This document shows positions 13,328-16,041 of a DNA stretch of 16,041 nt, piece after piece. The notes beneath the pieces are model-generated. The model was not told where the DNA came from, did no database searches, and saw only the letters and a program-made list of their open reading frames with translations. The stretch's first letter is position 1. Every line of letters starts with the position of its first letter. The stretch is from RGIG5612 sp045604025 (lineage in GTDB: Bacteria; Bacillota; Clostridia; Lachnospirales; Lachnospiraceae). Position numbers and translations under genes: made by a program. The stretch spans positions 1 through 16,041 of the forward strand of contig JAZUNG010000003.1 of NCBI GenBank assembly GCA_045604025.1, written 5' to 3'.

Positions 13328-14179
13328 TTACTCCAGCACCTTCAAAGAGACGTTCCGTGCCTCGACCTGAAGGACTTCTTCGGCGAAGATACGGAACTTC
13401 TCCGTGTCGTCGCTGACGAAGTACTGATGCTCGTCAGGCTCCACGGGTGTGGTGCGGTCAGAGAGAAGCCCTGTCTGGGCCAGCATGTTCCTGAGCTCGA
13501 GAGCAGTCTCGAAGGCAGGGTTGACCAGTGTGATGTTTTCGCCAGGTTCGGCAGGCACGCCTGCGCGGTGGCCGTGGATCTCCTGCGCAATGACCTTCAG
13601 CAGCAGCGGATAATGCGTGCAGCCCAGGATCAGCGTGTCGATATCGTTTGTACGGATCATCTCGTCGAGGTAGCGGTGAATCATCTGTCTGGTGACGGGG
13701 TCGTCGATCATCTGCTCGTCGACCAGCGGCACGAAGAGCGGGCAGGCAGCGGAGCAGACCTGCGCCTCTGGCTTGAACTGGTGGATATACTGGTCGTACA
13801 GACCGCTTGAAACTGTGGCGGTGGTTCCGATCACGCCGATGCGGCCGTTTACGGTCTCGCGGGCAGCGGCGATGGCGCCGGGCACGACCACGCCGATCAC
13901 GGGGATGTCCAGCTCCGCGCGCACTGCGTCGAGCGCCAGAGCGCTGGCGGTATTGCAGGCGATGGTGATAGCCTTGACATTCCTGGATACCAGGAAATTC
14001 GCGATCTGCTTCGAATATCTGATGATAGTTTCGGCGGACTTGTTGCCGTAAGGCACCCTCGCGGTGTCACCGAAATAAATGATCTTCTCGTTGGGAAGGT
14101 TCCTGAGGATCTCGCGGGCCACGGTCAGTCCGCCAACTCCCGAGTCGAAAACTCCTATGGGAAGTGATTTATCGTTCAT
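13328..14179 (-). CDS. murI: Glutamate racemase
   Basis: MurI makes D-glutamate for peptidoglycan by cofactor-independent racemisation. In this 283-residue protein both catalytic Cys are present: C75 in IACNTASAL and C187 in LGCTHYPLL, with the N-terminal IGVFDSGVGGLTV (Asp12) and YFGDTARVPYG (36-46). The start at 14179 is chosen because GGAGG stands nine bases upstream; a TTG at 14200 would precede that ribosome site. The gene overlaps the end of plsC by 11 bases, so the two are translated from one message. Length and motifs are ordinary. Confidence 0.95.
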   Translation of the reverse strand: MNDKSLPIGVFDSGVGGLTVAREILRNLPNEKIIYFGDTARVPYGNKSAETIIRYSKQIANFLVSRNVKAITIACNTASALALDAVRAELDIPVIGVVVPGAIAAARETVNGRIGVIGTTATVSSGLYDQYIHQFKPEAQVCSAACPLFVPLVDEQMIDDPVTRQMIHRYLDEMIRTNDIDTLILGCTHYPLLLKVIAQEIHGHRAGVPAEPGENITLVNPAFETALELRNMLAQTGLLSDRTTPVEPDEHQYFVSDDTEKFRIFAEEVLQVEARNVSLKVLE

Positions 14180-14954
14180 TTGTCTGATCCTCCGGTTCAA
14201 AATCTTCCGGCAGGCTGCCTATCATCTTCGCGTTGGCAACGTGCCTCTCATAAATAATATTGCGCACCTGCTGCGCCAGGTCCGCCACGCTGTCCGGCTT
14301 GATGCCGGCGGTCTCTATAGGCTCGCAGAACTCCACGACCATAGTTCCGCCCTTGACCCACGGCATGTGGTCGTCCCATCTGTCGCCCGAAATGCTGTAG
14401 ACGACGGGGATGATCCGAGCCTTCGCCTTGGTGGCGAGCTTGAACGATCCGGTGTGGAAATACCCCATGTGGCCCTCATAATGTGAACGCGTCCCCTCGG
14501 GGAATATATACATGCTCACGCCGTTCTTCACATTCTCCACGCCCTGCAGGATGGTCTTTACGCCGGCGCGGTGATCCTTCCTGTCCAGAAACAGGCAGTA
14601 GATATTGCGCATCCACCAGCTGATGACCGGCCAGTGGATCATCTCTTTCTTGGCGATGAATCCGGCCAGCCCTGGCAGCACCGGATAAGTGGAGATCACA
14701 TCAAAAAAACTGCGGTGATTGCCTGTATAGACTACCGCTTCGCCGTCTTTGGGAAGGTTCTCCAACCCGATGTATTTAACTCTGCATCCAGCCGCCCACA
14801 TGAATGTTTTCAGCGAAAACTGCACATAGCGGAGGCTGTAAATGTCCTTTGCCTTCTTATCGAACAGTCCTATCAGCAGCGAGACCGGATACGCTATCAG
14901 AGAAATGATGCACACGATCAGCACATCCAGGACAAATAAAATCAATCTGATCAT
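14169..14954 (-). CDS. plsC: 1-acyl-sn-glycerol-3-phosphate acyltransferase
   Basis: PlsC adds the second acyl chain to lysophosphatidic acid, making phosphatidic acid for membrane phospholipids. In this 261-residue protein an N-terminal hydrophobic segment (about residues 2-30) anchors it to the membrane. The HX4D catalytic motif is NHRSFFD (H80, D85), and the substrate-binding FPEGTRS is at 151-157. The ATG at 14954 starts exactly at the hydrophobic segment. It lies only six bases from a good -10 box, leaving no room for a ribosome site, so the mRNA may be leaderless. It heads a two-gene unit with murI. Confidence 0.93.
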   Translation of the reverse strand: MIRLILFVLDVLIVCIISLIAYPVSLLIGLFDKKAKDIYSLRYVQFSLKTFMWAAGCRVKYIGLENLPKDGEAVVYTGNHRSFFDVISTYPVLPGLAGFIAKKEMIHWPVISWWMRNIYCLFLDRKDHRAGVKTILQGVENVKNGVSMYIFPEGTRSHYEGHMGYFHTGSFKLATKAKARIIPVVYSISGDRWDDHMPWVKGGTMVVEFCEPIETAGIKPDSVADLAQQVRNIIYERHVANAKMIGSLPEDFEPEDQTNER

Positions 14955-14960
14955 GCCTGC

Positions 14961-14989
14961 ATTGTAGCATTTTATTGAAATTTAGTAAA
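14961..14989 (-). promoter_or_regulatory. Promoter of plsC-murI, apparently leaderless
   Basis: On the minus strand, TTTACT (-35, 14989-14984) is followed after 17 bases by TACAAT (-10, 14966-14961). A start about seven bases on would fall at the A of the plsC ATG (14954). The -35 sits within the spacer of the divergent promoter at 14975-15003. Confidence 0.65.
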
Positions 14990-15003
14990 GTTAAAGGTAT
15001 ACT
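14975..15003 (+). promoter_or_regulatory. Promoter of pncB, overlapping the divergent plsC promoter
   Basis: TTGAAA (14975-14980) is followed after 17 bases by TATACT (14998-15003). Predicted start is near 15010, giving a leader of about 205 nt before the pncB ATG. Because it interleaves with the plsC promoter, the two probably compete for RNA polymerase. Confidence 0.65.
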
Positions 15004-15029
15004 AATCTTTCAGACACACAGATGACATT

Positions 15030-15169
15030 AATTATTATCACGGGAGTGGGCGCTGGCCTTTCACGAAGGGGACAGTTGGATTACGTCCACGGAGAGAAAG
15101 GCCAAAGCGGGGCTCCGCCCCGTGATAATAATTTGGATAGCCGCGAAAGGCCAGCGCCCACTCCGCGGC
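15030..15169 (+). ncRNA. Candidate structured 5' leader of pncB with competing helices
   Basis: Two long perfect inverted repeats are interleaved in the order A-B-A'-B'. A is 15030-15044 with 15119-15133 (15 bp); B is 15043-15062 with 15145-15164 (20 bp). Further helices: GGCCTTTC 15055-15062 with GAAAGGCC 15096-15103 (excludes B); CGGGGC-TCC-GCCCCG 15108-15122 (overlaps A'); GCCGCG 15140-15145 with CGCGGC 15164-15169 (holds B' in its loop). No U-tract follows, so it is not a simple terminator. It matches no riboswitch class that I can recognise. A DNA-level inverted element is the alternative. Confidence 0.65.
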
Positions 15170-15214
15170 ACATACAAATATCAAACGATATCTATATATC
15201 TGAAAGAGTGAGTT

Positions 15215-16041
15215 ATGAAAAACAGAAACATGACATTACTTACTGACCTGTACGAGCTGACCATGATGCAGGGATATTTCAAGTCAAAGAACGACGCCGT
15301 AGTCGTTTTCGACGCTTTCTACCGCAAGAACCCCTGCGACGGCGGCTACGCGATCGCCTGTGGACTGGAGCAGATCATCGACTACGTCAAGAGGCTGAAG
15401 TTCAGCTACGACGAGATCGAGTATCTGAGGAGCCTGGGGCTGTTCGAAGAGGATTTCCTGGATTTCCTGGGATCCTACCATTTCACCGGAGATATCTACG
15501 CGGTGCCCGAAGGAACCGTCGTATTCCCGAAGGAGCCTCTGATCAAGGTTGTCGCACCTATCATAGAGGCGCAGCTGATGGAGGCAGCGCTGCTCAACAT
15601 CCTGAACCATCAGAGCCTGATAGCGACCAAGGCATCCAGAGTAGTCTGGGCGGCCAAAGGCGACGGCATCATGGAGTTCGGTCTGAGGCGCGCGCAGGGA
15701 CCCGACGCAGGAACCTACGGCGCACGCGCGGCAGTGATCGCAGGCTGCGTAGGCACATCCAATGTAGTGACCGGCAAGCTGTTCGGCGTACCCGTGAAGG
15801 GCACCCATGCCCACAGCTGGGTCATGAGCTTCCCCGATGAGTACACCGCGTTCAAGACATACGCAGAGCTCTATCCTAACGCATGCATCCTGTTGGTAGA
15901 CACCTACGACACGCTGGGCAGCGGCGTTCCGAACGCCATCCGCGTATTTGACGAGATGAAGGCGCGTGGGATCAAGCTCGGCTACTACGGCATCAGGCTG
16001 GATTCGGGCGACCTGGCATACCTGTCCAAGAAGGCCCGCAA
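15215..16041 (+). CDS. pncB: Nicotinate phosphoribosyltransferase, 3'-truncated by window
   Basis: This enzyme joins nicotinate to PRPP, with ATP hydrolysis, to give nicotinate mononucleotide in NAD salvage. 275 codons are visible, open to the window end. Family motifs: N-terminal LLTDLYELTMMQGYF, the substrate-binding MEFGLRRAQGPDAG (near 153-166), GTSNVV, GTHAHSWVMSF (the conserved His region) and GIRLDSGDLAYLSK at the window's end. The ATG at 15215 is behind a modest GAGTGAG site; an ATG at 15230 is an alternative start without a good site. The long leader with strong secondary structure suggests post-transcriptional control, which would make sense for a salvage enzyme tuned to NAD or nicotinate supply (inference). 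Confidence 0.93.
   Translation, partial: MKNRNMTLLTDLYELTMMQGYFKSKNDAVVVFDAFYRKNPCDGGYAIACGLEQIIDYVKRLKFSYDEIEYLRSLGLFEEDFLDFLGSYHFTGDIYAVPEGTVVFPKEPLIKVVAPIIEAQLMEAALLNILNHQSLIATKASRVVWAAKGDGIMEFGLRRAQGPDAGTYGARAAVIAGCVGTSNVVTGKLFGVPVKGTHAHSWVMSFPDEYTAFKTYAELYPNACILLVDTYDTLGSGVPNAIRVFDEMKARGIKLGYYGIRLDSGDLAYLSKKAR

Noticed and set aside
13310..13810. Plus-strand open frame opposite murI
   Set aside because: Antisense shadow of glutamate racemase, whose catalytic residues are intact.
15030..15164. Inverted repeats as ends of an insertion sequence or MITE
   Set aside because: Arms are interleaved (A-B-A'-B') rather than terminal, no target-site duplication is seen, and no transposase is present. 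It remains an alternative only if other genomic copies exist.
15022..15246. 74-codon open frame overlapping the pncB leader and start
   Set aside because: It consists of the inverted-repeat arms and overlaps the well-supported pncB gene; composition explains the open frame better than coding.

Overview
The window looks like chromosomal DNA of an obligately anaerobic, moderately GC-rich member of the Clostridia. Support: a ferredoxin-dependent 2-oxoacid oxidoreductase operon, an oxygen-sensitive two-subunit class I (Fe-S) fumarase, an acyl-CoA:acetate-type CoA-transferase, FCD-type GntR regulators, and an ispE-gntR pair. I cannot name the genus from the sequence.

Layout. 2-2128: the 3' part of ispE, a GntR/FCD regulator one base downstream, and a small one-helix membrane protein with its own promoter. 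2155-3896: fumarase alpha and beta genes, pushed apart by a 350-bp spacer filled with tandem copies of the alpha gene's last codons. 3897-4926: about 1 kb with no credible gene, containing a hairpin terminator and at least four different short-period repeat families (49, 52, 51 and 41 bp). 4927-5631 (minus): a second GntR/FCD regulator. 5845-11136 (plus, divergent): P-loop ATPase, two-cluster ferredoxin subunit, 2-oxoacid:ferredoxin oxidoreductase alpha, beta and gamma subunits, and a CoA-transferase, closed by a strong terminator. 11254-11752: no gene, but a 41-bp repeat array with direct and inverted copies. 11753-13301: sigma-70-family factor overlapping a membrane-anchored putative anti-sigma factor. 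13328-14954 (minus): plsC then murI. 15215-end: pncB (cut by the window), preceded by a roughly 205-nt leader with long, mutually competing helices.

How the genes work together. The 5845-11136 operon can convert a 2-oxoacid (probably branched-chain, from amino-acid breakdown) and CoA to acyl-CoA, CO2 and reduced ferredoxin. The CoA-transferase can then release the free acid and conserve the thioester as acetyl-CoA. The divergent GntR/FCD protein is the natural candidate regulator, and operator-like sites lie between the two genes. Fumarase would connect fumarate and malate in the same anaerobic carbon metabolism.

The striking property of the window is DNA repetition. Sequence around stop codons is copied downstream of four genes (fumarase alpha, CoA-transferase, oxidoreductase alpha, oxidoreductase gamma). 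Gene-free intervals hold unrelated arrays with pitches of 41, 51 or 52 bp, often with inverted copies. Three proteins carry extra low-complexity or duplicated segments. The pncB leader is the best candidate for an undescribed structured RNA. No CRISPR array, insertion sequence, tRNA or rRNA was seen.
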